64,000 nucleotides of DNA from Aquimarina sp. MAR_2010_214 (GCF_002846555.1 NZ_PJMS01000001.1:4696501-4760500); one strand, 5' to 3'. Positions 52,144-62,185 are shown, counted from the stretch's first letter. Notes: generated by a model from the letters alone, not told the origin. Numbers and translations: made by a program.

Positions 52144-52376
52144 CGTATTTAAAATTTTGTTTAATTGCAATAAAAAGCCTGTATAGAAACTTAAAACCAA
52201 GGGACATTTGATTCTAAATATGCTACGATCAAAGGATTTTATATTATTGTTTGTTGATTTTGATAAGATAACATTACAAGAATGCTTAGCTACCTTTATC
52301 ATTAAAAATGAATATCTATTACTGTATCGTGTTTTGTTTTTGAATGAATAATTGTAGTTTATTTTATACCTAACTC

Positions 52377-52808
52377 CTATTCTATTTCTTTATTGATCCA
52401 TGTAAAAATAATTGTAGCTCCTCTGGAAACTACAAAAACAAAACATCCAAATATTGTTGGCAACGTAGACATTTTAAGACCTGTTGCTAATATTTCTATT
52501 GAGGGTTCGCCAAACATATCAATATTATCTAATGCTCCTACAAGACCTAGCAATTGTCCTAATACTCCCCATACTAATGTTAAAAGCCCTATAGAATTAA
52601 TTAGCTGAATATGCTTTTTCGAAAGTATTTTTTCTTTCCTAAATACTATTACATTTTTAATTACTAAGGATAGTACTACAAAAAACATCATTAATATAGG
52701 TAGCATAAAAAAAAATCCTCCATCCTTTAATAGATGAACGATATGAGCAAAGAAAGAATGGTTTTGTGATTGTATAAAAACCAATGATATAACAATTCTA
52801 TATAACAT
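52377..52808 (-). CDS. MotA/TolQ/ExbB-type proton-channel-like membrane protein (short)
   Basis: 143 residues with three hydrophobic segments. The region GLLTLVWGVLGQLLGLVGAL and GLKMSTLPTIFGCFVFVVSR carries the conserved Gly/Leu/Thr pattern of the TolQ/ExbB channel. It is shorter than true ExbB (about 220-240) and lacks the long cytoplasmic loop. No ExbD/TolR partner lies next to it. It may be a solitary paralogue. It lies divergently upstream of the two-component genes. Confidence 0.7.
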   Translation of the reverse strand: MLYRIVISLVFIQSQNHSFFAHIVHLLKDGGFFFMLPILMMFFVVLSLVIKNVIVFRKEKILSKKHIQLINSIGLLTLVWGVLGQLLGLVGALDNIDMFGEPSIEILATGLKMSTLPTIFGCFVFVVSRGATIIFTWINKEIE

Positions 52809-53025
52809 AAGTGTTCTATTGTTTAATTAAAGATACCCAAAACTAAGGTCAAATAAGATTTAACTTATTTTTTTTCGTCCACCTACCAAACTAGCGCTGT
52901 TTTAAACATAATCAACTTGTTTTTTGCTATTTTTTTATTGAATACCGTCAAAAAAGGTTTTAATTCTGTCATTCAACTTAAAATAGTATCTTAAAAATAA
53001 AAAATACGGATATTGTACTTCTATT

Positions 53026-54096
53026 ATGATTTCTAATAAATTCATCCTAAAAAAAGCAATACAAATAATACTCCATATTATATTTTGGATAGGGGTGCTA
53101 TTTTTCTACACCCATTTTTTTAGCTATAAAAGCAGTAACATTAATTATGTATTTTCTTTTTCTGCATTCTTAATGCCTGTAACCATAATTACAACCTATG
53201 TCGTTATCTATTATTTGATTCCTAAGTATGTATTGTTAAAAAAATATGGCCTTTTAGTTTTATACAGCATATACACTTTCATTTTATCAGCCTACTTAAT
53301 TATCATCTCTATTTTTTATGGGTTGATCTTTCTTTCTGGGTTTAAACTTAATGGAATGGCTCCTATGAGTAAGAGTATTCTTGCTGTAATGATTGCTGTA
53401 TATATTATTGTTGCATTGGTAAGTGCTTTTAGTTTGGTAAAACATAATTATAAATCAAACTCAACAAATCAAGAACTGCAACATAAAATTTTAGAAGCTC
53501 AACTTAAACTCAAAGAGCAAGAATTACACTATCTCAAAATGCAAATTCATCCTCATTTTTTATTCAATACTCTAAATACGATGTATGGGTTTGCACTAAA
53601 AAAATCTGAAGAAACTCCAGAAATGATCCTGAAACTCTCTAATTTATTAGATTATCTTTTATATCAAGTCGATAAACCGCTGGTACCCCTAAAACAAGAA
53701 CTTGATCATATTAAAGATTATATTTCGCTAGAAAAAATGAGGTTTAGTAATACTTTAGATATAATTACAAATTTTGAAGACGTAAATAATTCTATTCAAA
53801 TTGCACCTATGCTTTTAATTCCATTTGTAGAAAATAGTTTTAAACATGGTCAAATAAGGAACAAAAAAATGTCTATTCATATGAAATTAACTCATATAAA
53901 TAGTGTAGTGCATTTTAGTATTAAGAATTCAATTTATAGTTCATCAAAAAATGATCAGGATGGAATTGGTTTATCTAATATAAAAAAAAGACTTTCTTCA
54001 TTGTATAATGATAACCATGAGTTATTAATTTCTAAAAATGAACAGTGGCATAATGTCGAATTGAAACTAAACACTTCTAAACCAAAAAGTCAATGA
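53026..54096 (+). CDS. LytS/YehU-type sensor histidine kinase
   Basis: 356 residues. Four transmembrane helices lie in about 10-135, followed by a coiled-coil linker (QELQHKILEAQLKLKEQELH). The His_kinase domain has the phosphoacceptor H177 in QIHPHFLFNTLNTMYG. The ATP-binding region contains LIPFVENSFKHGQIRN and GIGLSNIKKRLSSLY. It overlaps the start of the LytTR regulator by 4 bp, so the pair is translationally coupled and should form one two-component system. The signal is unknown. Confidence 0.93.
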   Translation: MISNKFILKKAIQIILHIIFWIGVLFFYTHFFSYKSSNINYVFSFSAFLMPVTIITTYVVIYYLIPKYVLLKKYGLLVLYSIYTFILSAYLIIISIFYGLIFLSGFKLNGMAPMSKSILAVMIAVYIIVALVSAFSLVKHNYKSNSTNQELQHKILEAQLKLKEQELHYLKMQIHPHFLFNTLNTMYGFALKKSEETPEMILKLSNLLDYLLYQVDKPLVPLKQELDHIKDYISLEKMRFSNTLDIITNFEDVNNSIQIAPMLLIPFVENSFKHGQIRNKKMSIHMKLTHINSVVHFSIKNSIYSSSKNDQDGIGLSNIKKRLSSLYNDNHELLISKNEQWHNVELKLNTSKPKSQ

Positions 54097-54803
54097 GCAC
54101 TAAAATATCCTGTATCATAGTAGATGATGAGCCTACTGCGCGCGAGATTATCGCCTCTCATCTATCAAAAATTGATAGTATTGAGGTTGTGGCAACGTGT
54201 AGTAATGCATTAGAAGCTTTTAATTGTATTAACACTCAGAAAGTGGATCTTATTTTTCTGGACATCAATATGCCGGAGATTTCGGGTATTTCTTTTGCAA
54301 AATCTATTAATAAGGATATCAAAATTATATTTACTACTGCTTATCGCGAATATGCAATTGAAGGCTTTGATCTACATGCAGTAGATTATTTATTAAAACC
54401 TATTGCCTACGAACGATTATTAAATGCTATACATAATTATTTTGAAGTATATCACAAAGAAGAGTCGCCAAAAATTATAGAAACCAGTTCTAATGAATTC
54501 ATTTTTGTTCGATCAGATCGAAGGATGAAAAAAGTTGATTTTTCTGAAATCATTTATATCGAAAGTTATAGTGATTATGTAAAAATCCATTGTTCATCAA
54601 ATACTATTATCACTAGAGAAACAATAAGCACTATCGAATCGAAATTACCGCAGCAATATTTCATGCGAACCCATCGATCTTATATTATTTCTATTTCGAG
54701 GATAGATTCATTTTCTAATGAAGAAATCATAGTTGATCATAAGTCTATCCCTATTAGTAGAAATTACAAACCTGAAGTATTGGCAAGATTAGAGAATATG
54801 TAA
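54093..54803 (+). CDS. LytTR-family response regulator
   Basis: 236 residues. The receiver domain (1-120) has acidic D11/D12, the phosphorylated D57 in IFLDINMPE, Thr in FTTAYREYA and Lys in LLKPIAYERL. The LytTR DNA-binding domain (about 135-234) has FVRSDRRMKKVDFSEIIYIE, SYSDYVKIHC and FMRTHRSYIISI. It is the partner of the coupled kinase and probably binds direct repeats upstream of target genes, which could include the neighbouring ExbB-like gene. Confidence 0.94.
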   Translation: MSTKISCIIVDDEPTAREIIASHLSKIDSIEVVATCSNALEAFNCINTQKVDLIFLDINMPEISGISFAKSINKDIKIIFTTAYREYAIEGFDLHAVDYLLKPIAYERLLNAIHNYFEVYHKEESPKIIETSSNEFIFVRSDRRMKKVDFSEIIYIESYSDYVKIHCSSNTIITRETISTIESKLPQQYFMRTHRSYIISISRIDSFSNEEIIVDHKSIPISRNYKPEVLARLENM

Positions 54804-54899
54804 CTATAGATGTTACTATGCCATCTAAACCTGTTAAAAACTATAAAAGTTTCAACAGGCTCAGTTTGACATTAATTTATATGTGTTTTACTAATTTGA

Positions 54900-56306
54900 T
54901 TAAGAGTGTAATGCTCTATTATCAGTGGCAGCAAGTGCAGCTTCTTTTACTGCTTCTGCAAACGTTGGATGTGCATGAGACATACGAGAAATATCTTCGG
55001 CAGATGCTCTAAATTCCATCGCAGTTACTGCTTCGGCAATAAGATCTGCACAACGTGCTCCTATCATGTGAACACCTAATACCTCATCTGTAGTCTCATC
55101 GGCAAGTATTTTAACAAAACCATCAAGATCACCACTGGCACGAGATCTACCTAGTGCTCTAAAAGAAAATTGACCTGATTTATATTTTACCCCAGCTTCT
55201 TTTAGTTCTTCTTCAGTTTTACCGACTGCAGCTACTTCTGGCCAAGTGTATACTACCCCAGGAATAAGATTATAATCAATATGTGGTTTCTGTCCTGCCA
55301 AGGTCTCGGCTACAAAAACACCTTCTTCTTCAGCTTTATGAGCCAGCATGGCTCCTTTTATTACATCTCCTATCGCATAGATATTAGAAGCACTGGTTTG
55401 TAAGTGATCGTTAACCTCAACTTGTCCTCTATCATTGAGTTTTACTCCTGCAGCTTCAGCATTTAATCCATCGGTATATGGTCTTCTTCCTACAGATACC
55501 AAACAGTAATCTCCTTTAAAATCTACTGGATTTCCTTTTTTATCATCTGCAGTTATCACTACTTCTTTAGCAGTAGCCTTTACATTAGTTACTTTATGAG
55601 CGGTATAAAACTTAACTCCTTGTTTTTTCAATACTTTTTGTAACTCTCTAGATAGTGCTTTATCCATTCCAGGAATGATTCTATCCATATATTCTATTAC
55701 AGAAACATCAGCTCCCAAACGACGATAAACCTGACCTAATTCTAGTCCTATCACTCCTCCTCCTATAACGACAAGGTGTTTTGGTACTTCTTTTAATTTA
55801 AGAGTTTCGGTAGATGTAATTACTCTTTTCTTATCGATTTTGATAAACGGTAAAGTTGATGGTTTAGAACCTGTAGCAATAATCGTATTTTTTGCTTCAA
55901 TCGTTTCTACAGTACCATCTGCTTTTGTAATATTTACATGTGTAGCATCCTTAAAAGCTCCTACTCCTTCAAAAACATCTATTTTATTTTTTTTCATCAA
56001 ATAACTAACCCCTTCACAATTCTGATCTACCACAGTTTGCTTACGGGCAATCATCTTTTCCAGATTAATTTTTACATCACCCGGAATCTCGATCCCGTGA
56101 TCTGCAAAATGCTTTACAGCATGCTCATAGTGGTGAGAAGAATCTAACAATGCTTTACTAGGGATACACCCTACATTAAGACAAGTTCCTCCAAGTGTTG
56201 AATATTTTTCGATTATTGCGGTTTTCATTCCTAGTTGTGCGCATCGAATAGCGGCCACATATCCACCAGGTCCAGAGCCAATTACGGCTACATCATATGT
56301 ACTCAT
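54900..56306 (-). CDS. lpdA: Dihydrolipoyl dehydrogenase (E3)
   Basis: 468 residues. FAD-binding GSGPGGYVAAIRCAQLG at about 10-26 is followed by the redox disulfide C42-C47 in GGTCLNVGCIPSK. NAD-binding is VIGGGVIGLELGQVYRRLG, the second FAD motif is IYAIGDVIKGAMLAHKAEEE, and the catalytic His-Glu lies in SHAHPTFAEAVKEA near the C-terminus. It reoxidises dihydrolipoamide for pyruvate and 2-oxoglutarate dehydrogenases. It stands alone with its own promoter element at 56344-56351. Confidence 0.97.
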   Translation of the reverse strand: MSTYDVAVIGSGPGGYVAAIRCAQLGMKTAIIEKYSTLGGTCLNVGCIPSKALLDSSHHYEHAVKHFADHGIEIPGDVKINLEKMIARKQTVVDQNCEGVSYLMKKNKIDVFEGVGAFKDATHVNITKADGTVETIEAKNTIIATGSKPSTLPFIKIDKKRVITSTETLKLKEVPKHLVVIGGGVIGLELGQVYRRLGADVSVIEYMDRIIPGMDKALSRELQKVLKKQGVKFYTAHKVTNVKATAKEVVITADDKKGNPVDFKGDYCLVSVGRRPYTDGLNAEAAGVKLNDRGQVEVNDHLQTSASNIYAIGDVIKGAMLAHKAEEEGVFVAETLAGQKPHIDYNLIPGVVYTWPEVAAVGKTEEELKEAGVKYKSGQFSFRALGRSRASGDLDGFVKILADETTDEVLGVHMIGARCADLIAEAVTAMEFRASAEDISRMSHAHPTFAEAVKEAALAATDNRALHS

Positions 56307-56343
56307 AATAGATTATTATGTTGTGCGTGTTAATTATGAATAA

Positions 56344-56351
56344 CAAATGTA
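56344..56351 (-). promoter_or_regulatory. -7 element of lpdA
   Basis: Minus strand TACATTTG, exact TAnnTTTG match, 38 bases before the ATG at 56306. The -33 region reads TTCT, a weak match. Confidence 0.5.
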
Positions 56352-56556
56352 CAAATGTTTTACTTCTTACAGAAGCACTGATCTTATCAAATTTTTATTA
56401 TAAAGCAATATTAGAGCAATCAAAAAGTTATACTTTAATTCATAGAAAGAATGAATTAATGAAAGAATGAGATAATGAAGCCGTTAAAAAAGAAAAATCT
56501 TTGCTAATTTGCAGCTTCAATACTTTATTTATTCTTAAAGACCTATTACTATAATT

Positions 56557-58113
56557 ATGCGTTATCTATCAACTCTTTTTTTGCTTGCTGTATTAGTTTT
56601 ATGGAGTTCCTGTCGTAATGATTTTGAGTCAGGCCCAAGTACAGGAAATTTAAAATTCTCGACAGATACCCTATTTCTAGACACCATTTTCACCAATATT
56701 GGTTCCAGTACATATAGCTTTAAAGTATATAACCGTACTAATGACGATTTTACAATCCCAGCAATTGCACTAGAGCGTGGCGAAAGTTCGAACTACAGGC
56801 TTAATGTTGATGGTATTCCTGGGAAATCCTTTGAGAATATTCAGGTTTTAGCCAAGGATAGTATTTTTGTTTTTGTAGAAACGACAACCGACATTACCAG
56901 TCAAACAGCAGATGTAGAGTTTTTATACACAGATCGGGTGGTATTTGATGCAGGAGGAAATCAACAAGATGTAGATCTGGTAACACTAATAAAAGACGCT
57001 ATGCTTTTGTTTCCTTCTCGGGATGCTATGACAGGTGAAAAAGAAACTTTATTACTCGGTCTTGATAATGAAAATAACGAAATCAGAATTGAAGGTTTCT
57101 TTCTAGACGATACTCAACTTAACTTCACCAACGAAAAACCTTACGTAATTTATGGATATGCAGCTATACCTAGTGGCAAAACGCTTACTATAGATGCAGG
57201 AGCAAGAATACACTTTCATAATAACTCTGGAATTATAGCCGCAAACGGCGCTACCTTGACTGTAAATGGTGAATTAAGTACCGATCCAAAGCTTCTTGAA
57301 AACGAAGTTATTTTTGAAGGTGATCGCCTAGAATCTGGTTTTAGTGATATCCCGGGGCAATGGGGAACTATCTGGCTTACTGCAGGAAGTACAGGTCACA
57401 CTATAAATCATGCAACCATAAAAAATGCAACGGTAGGAATACTTATGGACTCTAATGATGGAGGTGCAAACCCTACACTTACTATTAAAAACACCCAGAT
57501 TTATAATAGCTCTAATGTGGGACTTCTGGCTCGTACAGGTAATGTGCTAGGAGAAAATCTGGTAATTAACAATGCCGGACAAGTATCACTTAACTGTTCC
57601 CTGGGTGGAACTTATAATTTTAACCACTGTACATTTACAAATTATTCTAATATTGGAACTGGTTTTAGAGAACTTCCAACAGTATTGATTGATAACAATC
57701 TACGAGTAAATGGAACCGATATAGTTGTTGCAGATTTACTTGAAGCCAATTTCACAAACTGTATTATTTATGGTAATCAAGAATTAGAATTAGTGTTAAG
57801 TAAAATTGATGGCACTGCATTCAATTACAATTTTAAAAACTGTTTAGTTAAGTTCAATGATCTTAATGATTTGTTTGTTGGTAATCCATTGTATGATTTC
57901 ACCAATACCAATCTGTTTGAAAATATTATTTTGAATGAAGAACCTGATTTTAAAACTCCATTTAAAAATATGCTGAATATTGGTGAAAGTTCTGCTGCTA
58001 ATGGAAAAGCTTCTACTCCAACCATGGGAACTGATATTTTAGGAACTATTCGTAATACTACAACTCCTGATATTGGAGCATATGAAAGCACTGTTTTTGA
58101 AGGAAAGAATTGA
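56557..58113 (+). CDS. Right-handed beta-helix lipoprotein
   Basis: 518 residues. Lipobox LWSSC puts the lipidated Cys at residue 19. Residues about 30-130 form an Ig-like domain (LDTIFTNIGSSTYSFKVYNR). Residues about 195-450 are repeated short beta strands with Asn/Gly turns (GKTLTIDAGARIHFHNNSG, LTIKNTQIYNSSNVGLLART), the look of a parallel beta-helix as in pectate-lyase-like proteins. The C-terminus has DILGTIRNTTTPDIGAYES, common in such proteins. It may bind or cut a polysaccharide; no active site is recognised. Confidence 0.8.
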   Translation: MRYLSTLFLLAVLVLWSSCRNDFESGPSTGNLKFSTDTLFLDTIFTNIGSSTYSFKVYNRTNDDFTIPAIALERGESSNYRLNVDGIPGKSFENIQVLAKDSIFVFVETTTDITSQTADVEFLYTDRVVFDAGGNQQDVDLVTLIKDAMLLFPSRDAMTGEKETLLLGLDNENNEIRIEGFFLDDTQLNFTNEKPYVIYGYAAIPSGKTLTIDAGARIHFHNNSGIIAANGATLTVNGELSTDPKLLENEVIFEGDRLESGFSDIPGQWGTIWLTAGSTGHTINHATIKNATVGILMDSNDGGANPTLTIKNTQIYNSSNVGLLARTGNVLGENLVINNAGQVSLNCSLGGTYNFNHCTFTNYSNIGTGFRELPTVLIDNNLRVNGTDIVVADLLEANFTNCIIYGNQELELVLSKIDGTAFNYNFKNCLVKFNDLNDLFVGNPLYDFTNTNLFENIILNEEPDFKTPFKNMLNIGESSAANGKASTPTMGTDILGTIRNTTTPDIGAYESTVFEGKN

Positions 58114-58257
58114 TGCATTCTTGTTGAAAAGAATATAAAATCACTTTCAATTAGAATAATAAGAGTGTTCCAAACCCCGTATTTTTACTTATAGGAAACC
58201 ATTCTAATAAAGATTAGATTTGATATACAACCATATTATTAACTAATCTTTACACAA

Positions 58258-59703
58258 ATGAAAACTAAATTTACCAACCTTGCAAGTTCCTTATTAGTGG
58301 CTTGTCTTGTTATCTTCATCATTGTTATTTCATGTAAAACAGACAAAAAGGAAAAGACAGATAAAGAACCCATTGCTTATGAGAATATTCAGGAAAAAAG
58401 TAAGGATTGCAATTGCGAACCTACCTGGTTTCCTCACAGTCAAACCCCTCCTCCAGAAGAAGGTAAAGGAAGCCCATTTGATACCATCAATACAACGAAT
58501 TGTATTTTTCAGCAATGGTCCTGGCAAAAATTTTTGTGGTTAACCAAACCTGAAAACGGAAAAACTGTTTTCGAAAACAAGTTAATACAGGTTAGTGATT
58601 TAATGATCCCCGTAGAACCTCAGTCAGGATTATCTTTAGTTCTTAAAGATATAGAGCAAGCTGGTTCTGATGGCATCTTAAAAACCAATTCTCAATTTAA
58701 TTCGAGTATTAGTAAGTCTGATACTGTTTACTATTCTATTCATATTGACGATACCTTAAAAGTTGCTGCTGATCATTTTAAAACAGCCATTCTGGATAGG
58801 TCTATTTCTCCAAATAATACCGAAACATTTCCTATAGGGTCATTAGAATTAAAAGTTTCATGGGTAAAAACCAGTGCAATCCCAACAGATAAACTCTCCA
58901 CATATTACCAAACCAAAGCAGCTATTTATGAAAATGGTGCATATGTTAAAAGTGATGTTGCTTTACTAGGAATGCATGTAGTTGGTGTAGTCATAAACCA
59001 TCCAGAATTTATATGGGCTACTTTTGAACATAATGATATGGCTCCACACTATGACTGGAGTACTAATATAGTTTCTTCTACCGATGAAAAATTATTATTT
59101 GGCAAAGGAAGTACTTCATCTTTAGATGCAATTACTTGGGATACTATTACAAAAGAGCCTAAAGAACCTAATAAAGCGTTTACGCTTTTCGAATTTGGTG
59201 TTCCCAGAACGCAAGGGAACGGTTTTATGGAAACCAGTCAAAAAGAACCAAAAAATTATGACAACATTAGAACTATTAATTCTTGTGTTACTTCAAAACT
59301 TCAGGATGTTTGGAAAAATTATTTTTATAACGGAGGGATTTGGATCGATACCGATGGACTATCTCCAAAAAAACAAGCTGATACTATCCAAAAATTAGCT
59401 GGTAATATATCAAAAGCCACAAAAGGATCTATTGCCAGAGGATCTTTAAACCTTTCTAATCTTACTATGGAAACCTATACACAGACTTTCCAGAGCGATG
59501 TACATGATATTACTGTAAATAATCTGGTAAATTGCTTTGTTTGCCATAACTCAGAGAATTTTGACGAAGACAAAGCCAAATCACCATTATACTTAAGTCA
59601 TATATTTAATGCATATCTGCAACATGGTGCAGGAAAAACACATGATGAAATCAATGCATTAAAAATCAAAGAATTTAACGAACAGTTCATGAGAAAAGAA
59701 TAA
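58258..59703 (+). CDS. Lipoprotein with a single c-type haem motif near the C-terminus
   Basis: 481 residues. Lipobox VISC gives the lipidated Cys at residue 26. Near the C-terminus NLVNCFVCHNSENF contains CxxCH, the covalent haem c site. N-terminal CNCEPTWFPHSQTPPPEEG and WSWQKFLWLTKPENG, and central ALLGMHVVGVVINHPEFIWA followed by TFEHNDMAPHYDW, are His/Trp-rich and could hold a metal or haem. No further domain is recognised. It is likely a periplasmic or surface electron-transfer or oxidase protein. A terminator follows. Confidence 0.72.
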   Translation: MKTKFTNLASSLLVACLVIFIIVISCKTDKKEKTDKEPIAYENIQEKSKDCNCEPTWFPHSQTPPPEEGKGSPFDTINTTNCIFQQWSWQKFLWLTKPENGKTVFENKLIQVSDLMIPVEPQSGLSLVLKDIEQAGSDGILKTNSQFNSSISKSDTVYYSIHIDDTLKVAADHFKTAILDRSISPNNTETFPIGSLELKVSWVKTSAIPTDKLSTYYQTKAAIYENGAYVKSDVALLGMHVVGVVINHPEFIWATFEHNDMAPHYDWSTNIVSSTDEKLLFGKGSTSSLDAITWDTITKEPKEPNKAFTLFEFGVPRTQGNGFMETSQKEPKNYDNIRTINSCVTSKLQDVWKNYFYNGGIWIDTDGLSPKKQADTIQKLAGNISKATKGSIARGSLNLSNLTMETYTQTFQSDVHDITVNNLVNCFVCHNSENFDEDKAKSPLYLSHIFNAYLQHGAGKTHDEINALKIKEFNEQFMRKE

Positions 59704-59723
59704 TTTCTATATTCAATCCAACT

Positions 59724-59764
59724 AAAACTGCTCGTGTTTCCTATTCTAAAACACGAGCAGTTTT
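59724..59764. terminator. Bidirectional terminator
   Basis: Perfect stem AAAACTGCTCGTGTTT / AAACACGAGCAGTTTT with an 8-9 base loop, 20 bp after the stop of the haem-motif gene. Confidence 0.9.
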
Positions 59765-59895
59765 CTATTTCACTACATATCAAACTCGACTCATCCCAAG
59801 AATTTTCAAAATTTAAACAATAAAGGTTACAAATCATTACATTTGAATACGTTAAAAAAAACGAATACATATAATCTATTTTTCAGTTTACTACA

Positions 59896-60444
59896 ATGAA
59901 TTCATACATTTTTACCTCTCAACGATTAGGTTTCCGTAATTGGACTCTTGATGACTTAGAAGCATTAGCCGAAATCAATAATGATGACGATGTAATGGAG
60001 TTTTTTCCGTTTAAACCATCAAAAGAAGACACCAAGGCATTTATTATAAGAATGCAAGAAATGTATACAAAAAAAGGGTTTTGTTATTTTGCTGTTGATC
60101 TCCTGGATAATGCAGAACTTATAGGATTTATAGGTTTATGTGAACAAAACTATTTAGAAAAACGAGGGCCTTTTGTTGATATTGGTTGGCGACTAAAAAA
60201 AAGTATCTGGAACAAAGGCTATGCTACTGAAGGTGCTAAAGCTTGTTTAGATTTTGGTTTTAATACCATTGGATTAGATAAAATCTATTCTGTTGCACCA
60301 GCGATTAACATAAAATCAGAATTAATCATGAAAAAGATCGGGATGAGGCAAATCGAAACTTTTGAGCACCCCAAATTACTAGATAATAAGCGACTGAAAA
60401 ACTGCGTGCTATACGAAAGAAAAAGGGATACTAGAATAATTTAA
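59896..60444 (+). CDS. GNAT-family N-acetyltransferase (RimJ/RimL-like)
   Basis: 182 residues covering one GNAT domain. N-terminal TSQRLGFRNWTLDDLEALAE and VMEFFPFKPSKEDTKAF are typical of the RimJ/RimL group; VDIGWRLKKSIWNKGYATEG contains the acetyl-CoA pyrophosphate loop (W-x-K-G-Y-A-T-E), followed by INIKSELIMKKIGMR. It should acetylate an amine on a small molecule or a protein N-terminus. It lies 5 bp before the next gene. Confidence 0.92.
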   Translation: MNSYIFTSQRLGFRNWTLDDLEALAEINNDDDVMEFFPFKPSKEDTKAFIIRMQEMYTKKGFCYFAVDLLDNAELIGFIGLCEQNYLEKRGPFVDIGWRLKKSIWNKGYATEGAKACLDFGFNTIGLDKIYSVAPAINIKSELIMKKIGMRQIETFEHPKLLDNKRLKNCVLYERKRDTRII

Positions 60445-60449
60445 AAACA

Positions 60450-60992
60450 ATGACTATGTTAAAATTTAAAGTCATACCTGTAGCACTAATTGCTTTCCTA
60501 TCTTTTATACAGGTAGCTGTTGCACAAGAAGAAGATGCTATACATGAAAAAATTAATGCAGATATGTATGGTAACTTCTCTAAAGCATTCGAAACTTTAG
60601 ATTATGACTTATTTGCTTCTATACATAGTAAAGAAATGATTCGAATTTCGGGAAATGGCGGTAAAATCGAAAAAGCAAATGTTTATTTAAAAGGGTATCA
60701 AAAACGATGGAGTGTTCCTTCAAAAAAATCGGCTCCAATTGACTTTAGACTATTTGAAAGAATCTATTCTGATTCACTGGTTTCTGACAGAGGAATTTAT
60801 AGAGTTACTTATATTAACGATAATAATCAAACAAAATACTCCTATGGTCAGTTTCATGTTGTATTAAAAATGGAAGATGGAGATTGGAAAATATGGATGG
60901 ATTATGACTCTAACGAAAATAAAAGTATCAATAAAGATAATTATGATACAGCTTTTTCTATTTCTGAATATAAAACATACTGGAAACGCTAA
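60450..60992 (+). CDS. Secreted NTF2-like (DUF4440-type) hypothetical protein
   Basis: 180 residues; a second Met two codons in is an equally good start. The signal peptide ends near VAVAQ (residue 25). The rest fits an NTF2-like cone fold: helical FSKAFETLDYDLFASIHSKE, then strands ending SYGQFHVVLKMEDGDWKIWM. Such proteins include steroid-isomerase-like enzymes and binding proteins; no active-site set is evident. It starts 5 bp after the GNAT gene. Confidence 0.7.
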   Translation: MTMLKFKVIPVALIAFLSFIQVAVAQEEDAIHEKINADMYGNFSKAFETLDYDLFASIHSKEMIRISGNGGKIEKANVYLKGYQKRWSVPSKKSAPIDFRLFERIYSDSLVSDRGIYRVTYINDNNQTKYSYGQFHVVLKMEDGDWKIWMDYDSNENKSINKDNYDTAFSISEYKTYWKR

Positions 60993-61044
60993 TATAGTCT
61001 GAAGTTTCTATTACATTTGAAAAATACGTATTATAATTGTACAC

Positions 61045-61560
61045 ATGAAGATTACAAGAAATATAAGAATTGTATTCATTCTTTCTCTGGTTTTACTGAA
61101 TATTAGTTGTGATCAGATTTCAAAGAATGTTGTTCGGCAAGCGATTGAACCTTATGAACGTATAGAAGTTTTTAAGGATAATTTTGTATTGACTAAAGTC
61201 GAAAACACAGGAGCTGCCTATAGTTTGGGATCAGATTTAGCTCCTATCTTAAAAATATTTTTATTGCAAGTTCTTCCGATATTAGTTTTATTACTATTAT
61301 TAAGACAGATATTAATTAAGACAAATTATTCTAGAGAAACAATTATAGGTTTTGCTTTTATTATTGGTGGCGGAATCGGAAATCTTTTTGATCGTATTGT
61401 ATATGGATCTGTAACCGATTTTTTGATTTTAGATTTAGGAATCATAAAAACTGAAATATTTAACCTTGCCGATGTTTCTATTTTTTTGGGATCAATTTTA
61501 GTATTGATCTCTACTTTTTTTGATAAAAAGAGCGCTATATTTAAAGAAAAACTTCAATAA
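61045..61560 (+). CDS. lspA: Signal peptidase II homologue
   Basis: 171 residues with four transmembrane segments. LspA blocks are CDQISKNVV (22-30), VENTGAAYSLG (52-62), GGGIGNLFDRIVYGSVTDF and FNLADVSIFLGS, with the catalytic aspartates D116 and D143. It cleaves lipoprotein signal peptides before the lipidated Cys, in keeping with the many lipoproteins here. Whether it is the only lspA of the genome cannot be told; it sits apart from the usual ileS or traR/dksA neighbours. It ends 2 bp before the next gene. Confidence 0.93.
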   Translation: MKITRNIRIVFILSLVLLNISCDQISKNVVRQAIEPYERIEVFKDNFVLTKVENTGAAYSLGSDLAPILKIFLLQVLPILVLLLLLRQILIKTNYSRETIIGFAFIIGGGIGNLFDRIVYGSVTDFLILDLGIIKTEIFNLADVSIFLGSILVLISTFFDKKSAIFKEKLQ

Positions 61561-61562
61561 CA

Positions 61563-62168
61563 ATGAGTTGGATTAAAGAAATATCGTATGCCGATGCAAC
61601 TGGTCAATTAAAGAAATTATATGACCGTATTAAAGGTCCTAATAATAACATAGATAATGTATTATCTATACACAGTTTACGACCACATACTCTGGTTGGT
61701 CATATGGGTCTATACAAAAACGTATTACATAACTCTAATAACACATTACCCAAATGGTATTTAGAGACTCTTGGTGTTTATGTAAGTAGTTTAAATCAGT
61801 GCAGTTATTGTGTAGATCATCACTCAATTGGATTAAAACGACTATTAAATGATGATACCAAGTTTCAGGAAATTTTATCCTGTTTATCCAAAGATGAATT
61901 GCAAAATCATTTTAAATATCAATATTTGGCAGGCCTTCAATATGCTAAGAAATTAACGCTATCACACCATACTATTACCGAATCAGATATTCATGGTCTT
62001 AGAGAACAAAAATTATCTGATGGTGAGATTCTGGAAATCAATCAGGTAGTGAGTTATTTTAATTATGTAAACAGGACTGTAGTTGGCTTGGGAGTAAATA
62101 CGGATGGAGATATTATAGGGCTTTCACCAAATAATAGTGATGATGCCCAGAACTGGAGTCATTCTTAA
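61563..62168 (+). CDS. AhpD-like carboxymuconolactone decarboxylase / peroxidase-related protein
   Basis: 201 residues, all helical. The active-site motif is NQCSYCVDHHSIGL, with C80, C83 and the following His86/87, as in AhpD-fold alkylhydroperoxidases. LSDGEILEINQVVSYFNYVN matches the C-terminal helix pattern of the uncharacterised peroxidase-related group. Probable role: breakdown of peroxides with thiols. It starts 2 bp after lspA and ends at a terminator. Confidence 0.9.
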   Translation: MSWIKEISYADATGQLKKLYDRIKGPNNNIDNVLSIHSLRPHTLVGHMGLYKNVLHNSNNTLPKWYLETLGVYVSSLNQCSYCVDHHSIGLKRLLNDDTKFQEILSCLSKDELQNHFKYQYLAGLQYAKKLTLSHHTITESDIHGLREQKLSDGEILEINQVVSYFNYVNRTVVGLGVNTDGDIIGLSPNNSDDAQNWSHS

Positions 62169-62185
62169 ATATAGATAAAAAAAAC

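Noticed and set aside
50824..52302. Longer 492-residue start of the serine hydrolase
   Set aside because: The first 53 residues are not a signal peptide; the internal ATG at 52143 gives a clean one.
54827..54861. Imperfect hairpin after the LytTR gene (AACCTGTT...AACAGGCT)
   Set aside because: Several mismatches and no T run; it includes a fragment of the common CAGGCTCAG repeat.
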